DNA of 64,000 nt. Origin: Bacillus testis. GTDB taxonomy: Bacteria; Bacillota; Bacilli; Bacillales; DSM-1321. The notes beneath the pieces were generated by a model that was not told the DNA's origin, searched no databases, and saw nothing but the letters and a program-made list of their open reading frames with translations. Numbering within the stretch: position 1 is the first letter of the stretch; each line of letters begins with the position of its first letter. This document shows positions 34,227 to 42,582 of this stretch, piece by piece. The DNA is taken from NCBI RefSeq assembly GCF_001243895.1, contig NZ_LN851186.1, positions 3,000-66,999 of the forward strand, in the 5' to 3' direction. A program made the position numbers and the translations under genes.

Positions 34227-34952
34227 CTATTCGCTGATTTCCGCTTCCAGCAGGTCCCAGGAGGTGATGATCCCGTTTGGTTTTTCACCAGGGTCTCCTG
34301 ATCGGGTAATCAGGACGCCTGAAAGTTTCCGGTTCTTTTTCTGGTATTCTTCATATATATCCTCCACTTCAAAAACAGTGGCGTTCTGAGAAACAAATGT
34401 GATATTGCGTTTGTGTTTTGTGCTGTAAAGCTCGCGGATTTTCACCCGGTTCAATTCTCTTTTATCTTCATCGAAATGGTCGGCAAGATACTTTACGATT
34501 TCCGACGCAGTCAATAACCAGCTGTATTCTTCCTTCGCATTGTAAATGGGAAAAGTGGAATGAGATTGTTTTTTGATGATGTCCAGCACGTCTTTAAGCT
34601 GGTCGCTCTCATAAAAGAAATAGACGGGTTTGGTCGAGATTGTCAAGGCCAATGGCGGTTTTTCAAACTCATCGGCAATCGATTCAATTTTCTCGACGAT
34701 ATCTTTGTGGGGTTCCGCAATATAATAGTCTTGATCGATTTTCTCATGCACCATGGCATTCCGGAGCTTTGCGAACTGGCATAAATCAGGTTCATAATAT
34801 CGGATGAACCCATGGGATTTCCCCTTGTATACTAAGTCTGTGAATTTATCGCTTCTTGCCCCCCGGACGGTCTTAAGCAGGGCTTTATGGATTCTATTAA
34901 ATGCTGTTTCGAACCGTTCTGACCGGTTCATAGACTCTACTGCCATCTTCAT
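34227..34952 (-). CDS. HEPN-like / CBS two-domain protein
   Basis: The 241-residue soluble protein has an all-helical N-terminal part (about 10-95) holding LRNAMVHEK, an Rx4H motif like that of HEPN ribonuclease folds, and a C-terminal CBS pair (about 105-235: TFPIYNAKEEYSWLLTASEI; GVLITRSG, NGIITSWDLL). No homologue of known function comes to mind. AGGAG is close to the first ATG; the second Met (codon 3) is an alternative start. It is a single gene, not linked to an antitoxin. Confidence 0.65.
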   Translation of the reverse strand: MKMAVESMNRSERFETAFNRIHKALLKTVRGARSDKFTDLVYKGKSHGFIRYYEPDLCQFAKLRNAMVHEKIDQDYYIAEPHKDIVEKIESIADEFEKPPLALTISTKPVYFFYESDQLKDVLDIIKKQSHSTFPIYNAKEEYSWLLTASEIVKYLADHFDEDKRELNRVKIRELYSTKHKRNITFVSQNATVFEVEDIYEEYQKKNRKLSGVLITRSGDPGEKPNGIITSWDLLEAEISE

Positions 34953-35098
34953 CGCTCTCCTACGGCATATTTTGTAATCACTATTCCCATGTTTGTAAAT
35001 TCATTAAACATACCGTGAGCAAATAGGGTATATAGATAAAGAGTTTTATGTAAAAATGAAACTATACGATATAGAACATAGACTTGGAGGGATTTTTC

Positions 35099-36145
35099 AT
35101 GACCGTTTACAGAGGTTATGTGGGAACGTACACAAAAGGTGACAGCAAAGGCATTTATACCTTCACATTGGACACCGAAAAGAAAAGCTTAAGCGGGGTA
35201 GAGCTGGCGGCAGAGGTTGAGAATCCTACTTATGTCAATCTAAGCAAAGACCAGCACACATTATATGCAACTGCTAAAAAAGGCGAGCTGGGGGGTGTGG
35301 CCGCCTACAGCATCCAGAAGGACCAGCCACAGTTGCAATTGAAAAACATCCAGTTATCAGAAGGTTCCTCACCTTGTTATGTAGCTGCAAGCGAGGACCA
35401 TACGCATGTAATAGCCGGTTATTATCACCGCGGCACTGTGGAAGCATTGCCTGTCATTGAAGGCGAGCTGCAGGCTGCTTCTTCCACCGCTCAGCATACC
35501 GGCAATGGCCCGGATCCTGACAGACAGGAAAAAGCCCATGTCCACTTTACTGATTTTACTCCGGATGGCAAGTTCATTGTGGCGGTCGACCTTGGAATCG
35601 ACCAAATCAAAACATATAAGCTTGAAAACCATCAATTAGTAGAAGAGCATACATTAGCGGTCAAACCAGGAAGTGGCCCTAGACATATTGCATTCCATCC
35701 GAACGGAAAGTATGCCTATGTCATGACTGAACTAAGCAACGAAGTGATTGTCCTTGATTATAATCAAGAAGATGGAAGCTTCTCCATTAAACAATATATC
35801 AAAGCGATTCCAGAGGACTTTACTGAAAACAGCCAAGGCAGCGCCATTCATCTAAGCTCTGATGGCCGATTTGTATATGCCGGCAACCGGGGCCATGACA
35901 GCATTGCCATCTTTTCAGTGGACCCTGCTACCGGCGAGTTGCAGCTGGTCGAATTCGTTTCAACGGAAGGCAGTTGGCCGCGCGATTTCGAGCTCGACCC
36001 AAGCAAACAATTCATCGTGGCGTCCAACCAGGAATCCCATAACCTGGTTCTTTATGAGCGTAATCCAGAAACCGGTTTGCTCACTCTGATTTCAGCGGAT
36101 ACAGAAGTTCCTTACCCTGTATGTGTTAAATTCTTGGCTAAATGA
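35099..36145 (+). CDS. pgl: 6-phosphogluconolactonase (lactonase family)
   Basis: The 348-residue seven-bladed beta-propeller of the YkgB/Pgl type hydrolyses 6-phosphogluconolactone in the oxidative pentose phosphate pathway. Repeating blade motifs are visible: GTYTKGDSKGIYTFTLD, GPRHIAFHPNGKYAYVMTEL, GSAIHLSSDGRFVYAGNRG and GSWPRDFELDPSKQFIVASN. Length matches B. subtilis YkgB (349). The ATG at 35099 follows TTGGAGGG; the in-frame ATG at 35084 does not. It is a single gene. Confidence 0.9.
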   Translation: MTVYRGYVGTYTKGDSKGIYTFTLDTEKKSLSGVELAAEVENPTYVNLSKDQHTLYATAKKGELGGVAAYSIQKDQPQLQLKNIQLSEGSSPCYVAASEDHTHVIAGYYHRGTVEALPVIEGELQAASSTAQHTGNGPDPDRQEKAHVHFTDFTPDGKFIVAVDLGIDQIKTYKLENHQLVEEHTLAVKPGSGPRHIAFHPNGKYAYVMTELSNEVIVLDYNQEDGSFSIKQYIKAIPEDFTENSQGSAIHLSSDGRFVYAGNRGHDSIAIFSVDPATGELQLVEFVSTEGSWPRDFELDPSKQFIVASNQESHNLVLYERNPETGLLTLISADTEVPYPVCVKFLAK

Positions 36146-36156
36146 GCCTGACTGCC

Positions 36157-36193
36157 AAAAAGCTAGCTTCCACATGGAAAGCTAGCTTTTTTT
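36157..36193. terminator. Bidirectional terminator between pgl and methyltransferase
   Basis: AAAAGCTAGCTTCC / GGAAAGCTAGCTTTT, short loop, T7 on the plus side and A5 on the other. Confidence 0.88.
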
Positions 36194-37363
36194 GGCCACT
36201 AATGTATAGGTTTTCGGCAAGCCGATATCATGTATTTTATGGTTTGGTTCTTCTTCAAGGATTGTAATCCTCATGCCCGAACTGCCGACACTGGTGATGA
36301 TTTCGCCCAATGTCCATTTACGGTGAACCGTCTCTTTCAATTCTTCCTGGACCCCATCCGGCATATGCTTAGAGAATGCCACGTGCTGATAGGTCAAATT
36401 AGCGTCAAAATAATTCCCGGTGACTTTATGCTTTTTGCCCGTAGAAGTGATCAGCTTTGTGGAAATTGGATGGAACTCATGCAGAATATAAGACCCTTCT
36501 TCAGCAAGGAGTGCTTTAATCCGTTCCATCAATGGCTCCAATGTAATGAAATAATGAAGGACACCAAGCTCCATCAAAATATAATCAAAGCGTTCCGCCA
36601 GCATATCTTCATCCAGCGAAAAGACATCAGATGTGATATATCTCACCGACACGTTGGCATTCTTCGCCAACTCCTCCGCAAATGCGGCATTTTCCTTTGA
36701 AAAATCAACCACCGTCACATCTGCTCCCAACAGAGCCATAGCCGTTGCTTTCACACCGTTCGACCCCAACAAATGGAGCACTTTCTTCCCTTTCAGATCC
36801 TTCATATACGGATAAAAAGGGAATAACCGCCATTCCGGGTTAGCCTTGATTTTACCGGCAAGCTCTGCTGGTTCTCCGTAACGGGCCAATAAAGCCTGGT
36901 AGTTATTCTGGTTCCACGCTTCTTCATTCACTTGGGTGAACGTACGCTGTTTTTCCTGCAGCTGTTCCTGGATGAACTGCTTATGCCCAAGGAAATCAGA
37001 CCCATATAAATACGCATATAATGACCGGCAATAAACGTTTTGACCGCCAATCTCCATCTCAATACGATACGGATCTGTCCGGACAGTGGTATTAAATCTG
37101 CAGGATATAATGATGTCCTGCTCCTCCCATCGGATGCCAAAAGAAGCTTTAGATGGTGTTTTTTGCGTAGCTGAATTCATCGCTTGAGCGAACTGTTTTT
37201 CGCATGCCGCGAACAGATCCCACTGGACGCTGACTTCAAGCGCTTCGTAAGGCGTATTGATTCCTTGCACGATCATAGCGGCTTCTTCTAGCCATGTATA
37301 GGGAACGCCCGCTTCCTCCAAATGGCGCGACAACGTACAAATCGAATGCAAAGCATCCTTCAT
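36182..37363 (-). CDS. SAM methyltransferase with nucleotidyltransferase-like N terminus
   Basis: The 393-residue protein has a C-terminal class I SAM-binding domain (KKVLHLLGSNGVKATAMAL at about 194, VTVVDFS, DYILMELGVLHYF, SYILHEFHP). The first ~130 residues (HLEEAGVPYTWLEEAAMIVQ, then LEVSVQWDLF) recall the fold of minimal nucleotidyltransferases, though no clear GSxxxGxxxxxSDID motif is present. The target is unknown. It follows liaR on the same strand (88 nt gap), so it might be a tail gene of the lia operon. Confidence 0.75.
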   Translation of the reverse strand: MKDALHSICTLSRHLEEAGVPYTWLEEAAMIVQGINTPYEALEVSVQWDLFAACEKQFAQAMNSATQKTPSKASFGIRWEEQDIIISCRFNTTVRTDPYRIEMEIGGQNVYCRSLYAYLYGSDFLGHKQFIQEQLQEKQRTFTQVNEEAWNQNNYQALLARYGEPAELAGKIKANPEWRLFPFYPYMKDLKGKKVLHLLGSNGVKATAMALLGADVTVVDFSKENAAFAEELAKNANVSVRYITSDVFSLDEDMLAERFDYILMELGVLHYFITLEPLMERIKALLAEEGSYILHEFHPISTKLITSTGKKHKVTGNYFDANLTYQHVAFSKHMPDGVQEELKETVHRKWTLGEIITSVGSSGMRITILEEEPNHKIHDIGLPKTYTLVAKKS

Positions 37364-37451
37364 ATCCCTTCAACCCCTTTCCTGGATGAAGACTGAATAG
37401 ACGACTTCCCTGTCTTCCAGCCTCTCTGATGTCATAAAAAGCATGGGCCTG

Positions 37452-38087
37452 TTACTTCACAAGCTCATGTTTAAAGGCATAAATGACCGCCTGTGTCCGG
37501 TCCTGCACCTGCAATTTGCTCAAAATATTGGATACATGCACTTTCACCGTCTTCAGGGCGATAAATAATTCATCGGCGATTTCCTGGTTGCTCTTCCCCT
37601 CTGTCATCAAGAGAAGGATTTCCATTTCCCTGTTGGTCAATTCTTCATACAGCTCACTTTGCTTTGGCTTCCTCATGCGCTGCATCATTTTACCTGTCAC
37701 TTCCGGTTCCAAAACAGACTGTCCGTGGTAAGTTGCCCGGACAGCATCCGCGATTTCGCTTGCTTTGGATGTTTTCAGCATATAGCTGGTCGCTCCGGCC
37801 TCAAGAGCTGGATAGACCTTCTCATCTTCCAGGAAACTGGTGACAATGATGATTTTTGCTTCAGGCCATTGTTCAATGATCTTCCTTGTCGCCTCGATGC
37901 CGTCCATTTCCTTCATGACCAAGTCCATAAGGATGATATCAGGCTTTAGCTCAAGCGCTTTTTCGACACCTTCCCCGCCATCCGATGCTTCTCCGACTAC
38001 CTCGATATCAGGCTGTGAGGAAAGATACGCGGATACCCCGATTCGCACCATTTCATGATCATCTACAAATAAGACTCTAATTCCCAT
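37452..38087 (-). CDS. liaR: Response regulator LiaR
   Basis: The 211-residue NarL-type regulator has a receiver domain with the acidic pair DD (9-10) and phosphoacceptor Asp55 ([13 protein letters not shown]), and a LuxR-type HTH near residues 140-200 ([22 protein letters not shown]). The sequence closely follows B. subtilis LiaR, which activates liaIH on cell-envelope stress. The ATG at 38087 lies 8 nt after AAGGA; its start overlaps the liaS end by 11 nt. A 7-4-7 operator upstream of the operon fits autoregulation. Confidence 0.93.
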   Translation of the reverse strand: MGIRVLFVDDHEMVRIGVSAYLSSQPDIEVVGEASDGGEGVEKALELKPDIILMDLVMKEMDGIEATRKIIEQWPEAKIIIVTSFLEDEKVYPALEAGATSYMLKTSKASEIADAVRATYHGQSVLEPEVTGKMMQRMRKPKQSELYEELTNREMEILLLMTEGKSNQEIADELFIALKTVKVHVSNILSKLQVQDRTQAVIYAFKHELVK

Positions 38088-39114
38088 TTTCATCATCCTT
38101 TGCTAATACAGGAACCTTGACCTCCAAGCGGGTTCCCTTGTTCAGTACACTTGCTATTTTCAAGGTCCCTCCCACTTCAAGAGCCCGTTCGTGCATATTC
38201 TGCAAACCGTAAGATCCGGCTTTTGATGCCTGGACATTAAAGCCGACGCCATCATCCGATATAATCATGATAATGGTGTCCTCCCGCTCGAACAATCGCA
38301 CTTCCACCGTTTCAGCCTTGGAATGGCGGAGAGTATTGGAGAGGGCCTCCTGGACAATGCGGAAAAGCTGGTCTTCCACCCCTTTATCCATTTGGACGTC
38401 CTCCACTTTCCAGGTGATTTTCATCGGCACTTTTTGCAATAATTCCATCAACAGTTCTTCCATTCCTTCTTTTAGGGACTTGCCTTTCAAAGGCACGGGC
38501 CGCAAATGAAGGAGAAGCGCGCGCATTTCCAATTGCGATTGATGGATCATCTCCTCGACAAGCTGAAGCTGCCTTGTGTTCTGGCCATTGGATGGATTTT
38601 CGTTGATCGCCGACATAAGCATGCTCGCGGCAAACAATTGTTGGCTGACCGAATCATGCAGCTCCCTTGCTAATCGATTACGCTCCTGTGAAACAATTTC
38701 CTGGATGCGTTTTTCCTGCTCCTCTGTGCGTTCATTCGATAACTTTTGGGAAACCGTGATTTGCTCCGTCACATGTTGCTGCAGTTTATTCATCTTTTCA
38801 TATACGTTTGAAATTTCCTCGATGTTTTTGTCATTGGAGACAAAAGGTTTGCCTATGCTCATATCTGCAATTTTGCCGCTAATTTCACTTAACTGTTTAT
38901 GCCAGCCATAGCCGACAAAGGCTCCCGTGACAGCCCCGATGAGGATGCCAACGGCCGGAAAGCCCACGATAAACGGCACATCAAAAAATTCCTTCTCCCA
39001 TAGTTCGCGGAGCGTTTTTACAGGATACACATACAAAAAGATGCCCAAAAACAACAAGGAGAGACAAAACGAATAGAGCATCCCGAGCAGAACCTGCCGC
39101 TGCATAATGTTCAT
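38077..39114 (-). CDS. liaS: Sensor histidine kinase LiaS
   Basis: The 345-residue intramembrane-sensing kinase has two N-terminal helices ([39 protein letters not shown]) with hardly any extracellular loop, a HAMP-like linker, the HisKA_3 box [17 protein letters not shown] (His153) and an HATPase domain ([27 protein letters not shown]). It phosphorylates LiaR and is held inactive by LiaF. Its ATG overlaps the liaF stop by 4 nt. Confidence 0.94.
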   Translation of the reverse strand: MNIMQRQVLLGMLYSFCLSLLFLGIFLYVYPVKTLRELWEKEFFDVPFIVGFPAVGILIGAVTGAFVGYGWHKQLSEISGKIADMSIGKPFVSNDKNIEEISNVYEKMNKLQQHVTEQITVSQKLSNERTEEQEKRIQEIVSQERNRLARELHDSVSQQLFAASMLMSAINENPSNGQNTRQLQLVEEMIHQSQLEMRALLLHLRPVPLKGKSLKEGMEELLMELLQKVPMKITWKVEDVQMDKGVEDQLFRIVQEALSNTLRHSKAETVEVRLFEREDTIIMIISDDGVGFNVQASKAGSYGLQNMHERALEVGGTLKIASVLNKGTRLEVKVPVLAKDDENGN

Positions 39115-39842
39115 ATCCGTCTCACCTCTAAGTTCCCCACCAGCGTGGTCGTAATAATCTTCACTTTTTGCGGAGCTTCCTCATAGTTATTCGTATAATA
39201 CATCACACTCTGGTTCAGCAGCCGCTGTTCACGGTTGCCGAGCAGCGTCAATGAACCCGCTAAAGCCGAATGGACAACCTTTACCTCCACTTCATACGGC
39301 ACATAGACTTTAATGCCGCCGATCACATTGCGGATGGCAATCGTCGCTTCTCCTTTAGGCAAAACCGTATTGCTCAGATCAATAATGATATCGCCGATGC
39401 CGCTTTGGATATCGATATCTTCCCATTCATATACCTGGTCAGGTGTCATCTGCCCGCCAATCAAAGTGTTCTTGAATAACAGAGGTTTGGAATGGAGGGT
39501 TTCTGGAGAGGCCGTGCCTTTTTCCTCATAGTTAGGCGTATAGATCTCCGGTTTTTTCTTCGATTGAAAAAATTTATAGACCATAGCGGTCAGCAAGCCG
39601 ATCAACAGCAATTTAAATGTCAGCATATTGGAAATGGTCACCAGTAAACTGATGCCGCCAATGATAGCTGCCATCTTTCCGATCATTCGGTGCCATTTTT
39701 TCCGGCCAAAATAAATGAGGATACCAGAAACAGCAAATGAAAAGAGGAGACCTTGATCAAAAAAAGTAATTTCAATTAATAGGACTACAATCGCAAAAGC
39801 GGCTATCCATCTGATTAGGTCTGTCTTCGATTGATGCATCAT
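39111..39842 (-). CDS. liaF: LiaF, membrane inhibitor of LiaRS
   Basis: The 243-residue protein has four N-terminal membrane helices (residues about 10-100) and a C-terminal soluble domain (IDIQSGIGDIIIDLSNTVLP, then GGIKVYVPYEVEVKV), the LiaF/DUF2154-type beta-helix. It inhibits LiaS in the absence of envelope stress. The ATG at 39842 follows GGGGGAGG. It is 131 nt downstream of liaH with a hairpin in between. No liaG gene is present, unlike B. subtilis. Confidence 0.92.
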   Translation of the reverse strand: MMHQSKTDLIRWIAAFAIVVLLIEITFFDQGLLFSFAVSGILIYFGRKKWHRMIGKMAAIIGGISLLVTISNMLTFKLLLIGLLTAMVYKFFQSKKKPEIYTPNYEEKGTASPETLHSKPLLFKNTLIGGQMTPDQVYEWEDIDIQSGIGDIIIDLSNTVLPKGEATIAIRNVIGGIKVYVPYEVEVKVVHSALAGSLTLLGNREQRLLNQSVMYYTNNYEEAPQKVKIITTTLVGNLEVRRI

Positions 39843-39923
39843 GCGGCCTCCCCCTTTCAATAATACTGAAACATGCTTGCTCTTCGTTTATATAAATGAT
39901 TCACCGTTTATTTAGTATGTATG

Positions 39924-39954
39924 GAAAAGGCGCAGCGTTATACTGCACCTTTTC
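39924..39954 (-). other. Hairpin between liaH and liaF
   Basis: GAAAAGGTGCAG / CTGCGCCTTTTC (one G-T pair), 7 nt loop, on the minus strand. A partial terminator here would explain the higher liaIH than liaFSR levels known in B. subtilis. Confidence 0.6.
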
Positions 39955-39972
39955 TAGAATACCATGACTATG

Positions 39973-40620
39973 TTATGAAATTAAGCCACTTTCCTGATTT
40001 TTTGCCTGTTTTTCTAACTCGGCAATGCGGGCATCGATTGTGCTGCGCATATAATCTTCATTCACTTTGTTTTCAAGCTTGGATAAATATTGATCCATTT
40101 CATCAAAACGTTTCGTTGCTTGGTCGCCGGAATGCTCATTTCCCAACACATGGTCCATTTTGCGGTTTGCCTTTGCCACGTTCTCACGGCCCATGATTTC
40201 CATACGGCGAAGCTGCATATCTTTCAGTTTATGTTTCATATCCATATACTTTTTCTCCAACTTATTCAATTGGATATCAGCATTCCGAATGGCTTCTTCC
40301 AAGCGTGCTGCACGCTCTTCGTAATGATTTTTCTCAGCAAGCGCGAAGTCATAGAGTTCCACCTCGCCCGCTTTAGAGGCAACCTCTACCTGATAAGCCC
40401 GCTTTTCGGCCATTTGCTTCGCTTCCTCGTATTCACGGGTAAACTCCTCTTTCAATAAATATTGGCGCTCGACCAGTGTTTTTACTTTTTCCGTCTGCTG
40501 TTCAGATTCACGCAAGTACTGATTCAACAAAGCAATTGGATTTTTCTTTTCCTTTTGGTCCATTAAATCGTTCAATTCGGCTGATACGGTATATTTAATG
40601 CGTGAAAATAAGTTTGACAT
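39973..40620 (-). CDS. liaH: LiaH, PspA/IM30 family phage-shock protein
   Basis: The 215-residue protein is almost wholly coiled coil (EQQTEKVKTLVERQYLLKEE; NADIQLNKLEKKYMDMKHKL), as in PspA/IM30 ESCRT-III-like proteins, which form membrane-supporting ring or rod assemblies under envelope stress. It begins MSNLFSRIKYTVSAELNDLM, like LiaH. AAGGAGAG precedes the ATG. It is separated from the upstream liaI-like gene by ~400 bp holding two complete copies and one partial copy of the structured repeat. Confidence 0.93.
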   Translation of the reverse strand: MSNLFSRIKYTVSAELNDLMDQKEKKNPIALLNQYLRESEQQTEKVKTLVERQYLLKEEFTREYEEAKQMAEKRAYQVEVASKAGEVELYDFALAEKNHYEERAARLEEAIRNADIQLNKLEKKYMDMKHKLKDMQLRRMEIMGRENVAKANRKMDHVLGNEHSGDQATKRFDEMDQYLSKLENKVNEDYMRSTIDARIAELEKQAKNQESGLIS

Positions 40621-40668
40621 AATGGTTTCTCTCCTTTAAATGATTTTTAAGATTCTCTTTTTGGATCC

Positions 40669-41012
40669 GGATTCGGTTTGTATGGAGCTAAATGGGCCCT
40701 TCCGCTTTTCTTTTTTGATCTAGCTGCAGTCCTCCAGCTCCTAGCAAACTTCGCATTTCTCTCTTCAATAAGTCAACATCGGTTCGTTCCTCACCGTGTT
40801 TCCTTTATTTCGAAGAGAAACACTCCAGTTTGTACGGAGCTAAACGGAGGTCTTCCGCTTTTCTTGGTGTCTAGCTCCAATGACCAGGGACTAGCAAACT
40901 TCACTTTTTTCTCTACGATAAGTCATCATCAGATCGCTTTGCTCTCTGTGATTCCTTTATCTCAAGAAAAACGCTCCAGTTTGTACGTCCCTAAACGGTC
41001 ATTTCCGCTTTT
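40669..41012 (-). repeat. Array D of the ~149 bp structured repeat (inverted)
   Basis: Two full units (41012-40863 and 40862-40710, read on the minus strand) and a partial third (40709-40669) fill the space between liaI-like and liaH. D2 is almost identical to unit B1 at 26166-26314. The elements are transcribed in the same direction as the lia operon. Confidence 0.9.
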
Positions 41013-41017
41013 CTTTT

Positions 41018-41368
41018 TTACTTATTTAGTTTTGCCCATTCTGTTTCGAAGTTGTTGAAAGGATCATCGTTGTTTGTTGTTTGTGTGGGATGGACTTTGT
41101 TGCTGTTCCATTTTTTATAGACAACATATAGGACATACGCTGCGATCAGTCCGATTAGGGATGGGAAGTTAGAGATTGCTGCTCCTGCAAATGCCAGGGC
41201 GATTAATCCCCAAATGATTTTAGCCACCGTACTGCTCGCTTTCATGAATTCTTTAACTACCAAGTATCCAAGTACCAATGTTATAGCTAGCGCGATCATC
41301 GGGCCCACATTCGCCAATAGAATGACCGCTGCGATCCCTCCGACTATAAGCAATCCGAGTTTTTTCAT
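41018..41368 (-). CDS. liaI: LiaI-like small membrane protein
   Basis: The 116-residue protein has three or four hydrophobic segments (LLIVGGIAAVILLA, IALAITLVLGYLVV, IIWGLIALAFAGAAI, LIGLIAAYVLYVVY) and a short charged tail. Position before liaH and topology match LiaI, the membrane anchor for LiaH. Sequence identity to B. subtilis LiaI looks low, so the name rests mostly on context. GAAAGGAGGAG precedes the ATG. A LiaR-type operator and promoter lie directly upstream. Confidence 0.75.
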   Translation of the reverse strand: MKKLGLLIVGGIAAVILLANVGPMIALAITLVLGYLVVKEFMKASSTVAKIIWGLIALAFAGAAISNFPSLIGLIAAYVLYVVYKKWNSNKVHPTQTTNNDDPFNNFETEWAKLNK

Positions 41369-41415
41369 CGATCGCTCCTCCTTTCTTGTCTCTATCTTAG
41401 CTTTTATCTGAATTC

Positions 41416-41462
41416 TTTATAATCGACTTCGGCTATATTTTACGGTAAGACTTGGGTCTTAC
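41416..41462 (-). promoter_or_regulatory. lia operon promoter with LiaR operator
   Basis: GTAAGAC-TTGG-GTCTTAC (41445-41462) is a perfect 7-4-7 inverted repeat, the architecture known for the LiaR box. It abuts a poor -35 (GTAAAA), 16 nt from TATAAA (41416-41421, minus strand), as expected for an activator-dependent promoter. Confidence 0.72.
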
Positions 41463-41570
41463 TGAGGCTAAACCTTTCTGCCGGCCCTTGGTATATCAAC
41501 GGTCAGAAGGTGCGGCCCATACAAATGTGCCTGTTGCCTATGGTATAGTGGTTTGATAAAGGGGGAAGAA

Positions 41571-42032
41571 ATGATGGGATACTATTTAGCTGCTGATTTG
41601 AAGGAATTGCCTGATGAAGAGCCTTTTCGCCACTGGGTTCCTTTGTTGGCCTATTTCTTGAAGGATTGCGACACAGTGGAAATACGCGTTTGGCGGGAAG
41701 AAGCCGACCTGATTGCTGAAATGAAGCGTTCGCTTCCCACATTCCGCTTTCGCCCTGAAGGATCTGAAATGTCTGCGATAGGACCACTGTCAGAGCATGT
41801 GGTCCACTATTTATGCGAGGATTACCTGGCTGAGGATGAATTAGAGCTGTTGGCAGATGAAAAAGTGAAATGGTTCACGGTCAATCTGATGCAAGGCAAG
41901 AAAAACCTTTTTCATATTAGCCACAATGGAGGAGACATTTACGTGCCTGCTGTTTCAACAAAAGAGATAGACTTCATCCGTTCAACGATTCCTCCCGCCT
42001 CTTCTATGCTGATTCAAAAAAACAGAAAGTGA
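41571..42032 (+). CDS. Uncharacterised 153-residue protein
   Basis: I do not recognise the family. The protein is acidic and soluble, with LKELPDEEPFRHWVPLLAYF near the N terminus, an IRVWREEADLIAEM helix, and a C-terminal part ending TIPPASSMLIQKNRK. There is no signal peptide or membrane helix. Codon use resembles the neighbours, and AAAGGGGG stands 5 nt before the ATG at 41571, so it is probably a real gene. It is divergent from the lia operon. Confidence 0.7.
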   Translation: MMGYYLAADLKELPDEEPFRHWVPLLAYFLKDCDTVEIRVWREEADLIAEMKRSLPTFRFRPEGSEMSAIGPLSEHVVHYLCEDYLAEDELELLADEKVKWFTVNLMQGKKNLFHISHNGGDIYVPAVSTKEIDFIRSTIPPASSMLIQKNRK

Positions 42033-42066
42033 CGAAGCTTCAACTGTGTCTGTTCTATTGAAAAAG

Positions 42067-42095
42067 TAGGCATCACGGACGCGTTGCCGTATAAT
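42067..42095 (+). promoter_or_regulatory. Promoter of the antisense RNA
   Basis: TAGGCA (42067-42072), 17 nt, TATAAT (42090-42095). It would start an RNA near 42102. Confidence 0.55.
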
Positions 42096-42101
42096 GAAAG
42101 A

Positions 42102-42226
42102 AACAAGAAAACCCCCATCGTGTTGCCGCACGATAGAGGCCAACATGGGTTTGAGCCGTACAAGGGGACAGCACTTCCACTGTGTATCCGCTTCCTATCA
42201 GACTATGGAAGCGGGTTTATTTTTTT
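42102..42226 (+). ncRNA. Putative type I antitoxin RNA
   Basis: The inferred ~125 nt RNA begins after the TATAAT promoter and ends at CCGCTTCC/GGAAGCGG (42186-42212) plus a T-rich tail. It converges with the holin-like toxin gene and overlaps the 3' end of its mRNA, as RatA does with txpA in B. subtilis. An internal hairpin ATCGTG-CACGAT (42117-42134) lies inside AACCC/GGGTT. Confidence 0.6.
42105..42152 (-). terminator. Terminator of the toxin mRNA
   Basis: On the minus strand AAACCC ... GGGTTT enclosing ATCGTG/CACGAT is followed by TTTTCTTGTTT. It would end the toxin transcript within the antisense RNA region, giving ~100 nt of complementarity. Confidence 0.5.
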
Positions 42227-42299
42227 TGATTAAATGACAGAATTGTTATGACTAGCCCTGCAAAAGTGACAGAGAACATTAATGTCTCAAATACTGTCA
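42215..42299 (-). pseudogene. Holin-like type I toxin gene, frameshifted
   Basis: TTG at 42297-42299, 7 nt after AGGAGG, starts MTVFETLMFSVTFAGLVIT, the pattern of the small putative holin-like toxins (TxpA/BsrG group, ~28 residues, one membrane helix). The frame then ends as ISVI-stop at 42228. In the next frame LSFNQKK-stop (the usual C terminus) follows, so one extra base near 42239-42241 (AAA) has broken the gene, or the assembly has an indel error. Confidence 0.6.
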
Positions 42300-42348
42300 A
42301 GGTATCACCTCCTCCTGATGCGTCCCCTTATAGGCCCTATCCCTTTGT

Positions 42349-42419
42349 TCATCTATCATACCACAAATACGAACAAACGTTCCTAAAAACTAGTAAATAA
42401 GCCTATTGTATGATAGATG
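42349..42419. repeat. 12 bp perfect inverted repeat around the SOS box
   Basis: CATCTATCATAC (42349-42360) and GTATGATAGATG (42408-42419) flank the LexA box. Each arm contains a TATGAT hexamer facing outward. Confidence 0.7.
42354..42383 (-). promoter_or_regulatory. Toxin promoter with LexA/DinR box
   Basis: CGAACAAACGTTCC (42370-42383) fits the B. subtilis DinR/LexA consensus CGAACRNRYGTTYC at every position. It covers the -35 region 17 nt upstream of TATGAT (42354-42359, minus strand), 55 bp before the toxin start. This predicts SOS induction. Confidence 0.7.
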
Positions 42420-42540
42420 GAATATAAAGTGAAATGTTGATTGGCGAGGTTTTCAGGCATTCTTTGACCACCTTTCATTCTTACTGGCACTTAATCACCT
42501 ATTTGTACTTCTTCACTTCCTTCACACGTTGAAACAGGAT

Positions 42541-42575
42541 AAAAAAAGAATCCCACACATTTAATATGAGATTCC
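42541..42575 (-). terminator. Terminator of purU-phosphatase unit
   Basis: GAATCTCA / TGGGATTC type stem and seven T on the minus strand, directly after the phosphatase stop. Confidence 0.7.
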
Positions 42576-42582
42576 CTGAGTT

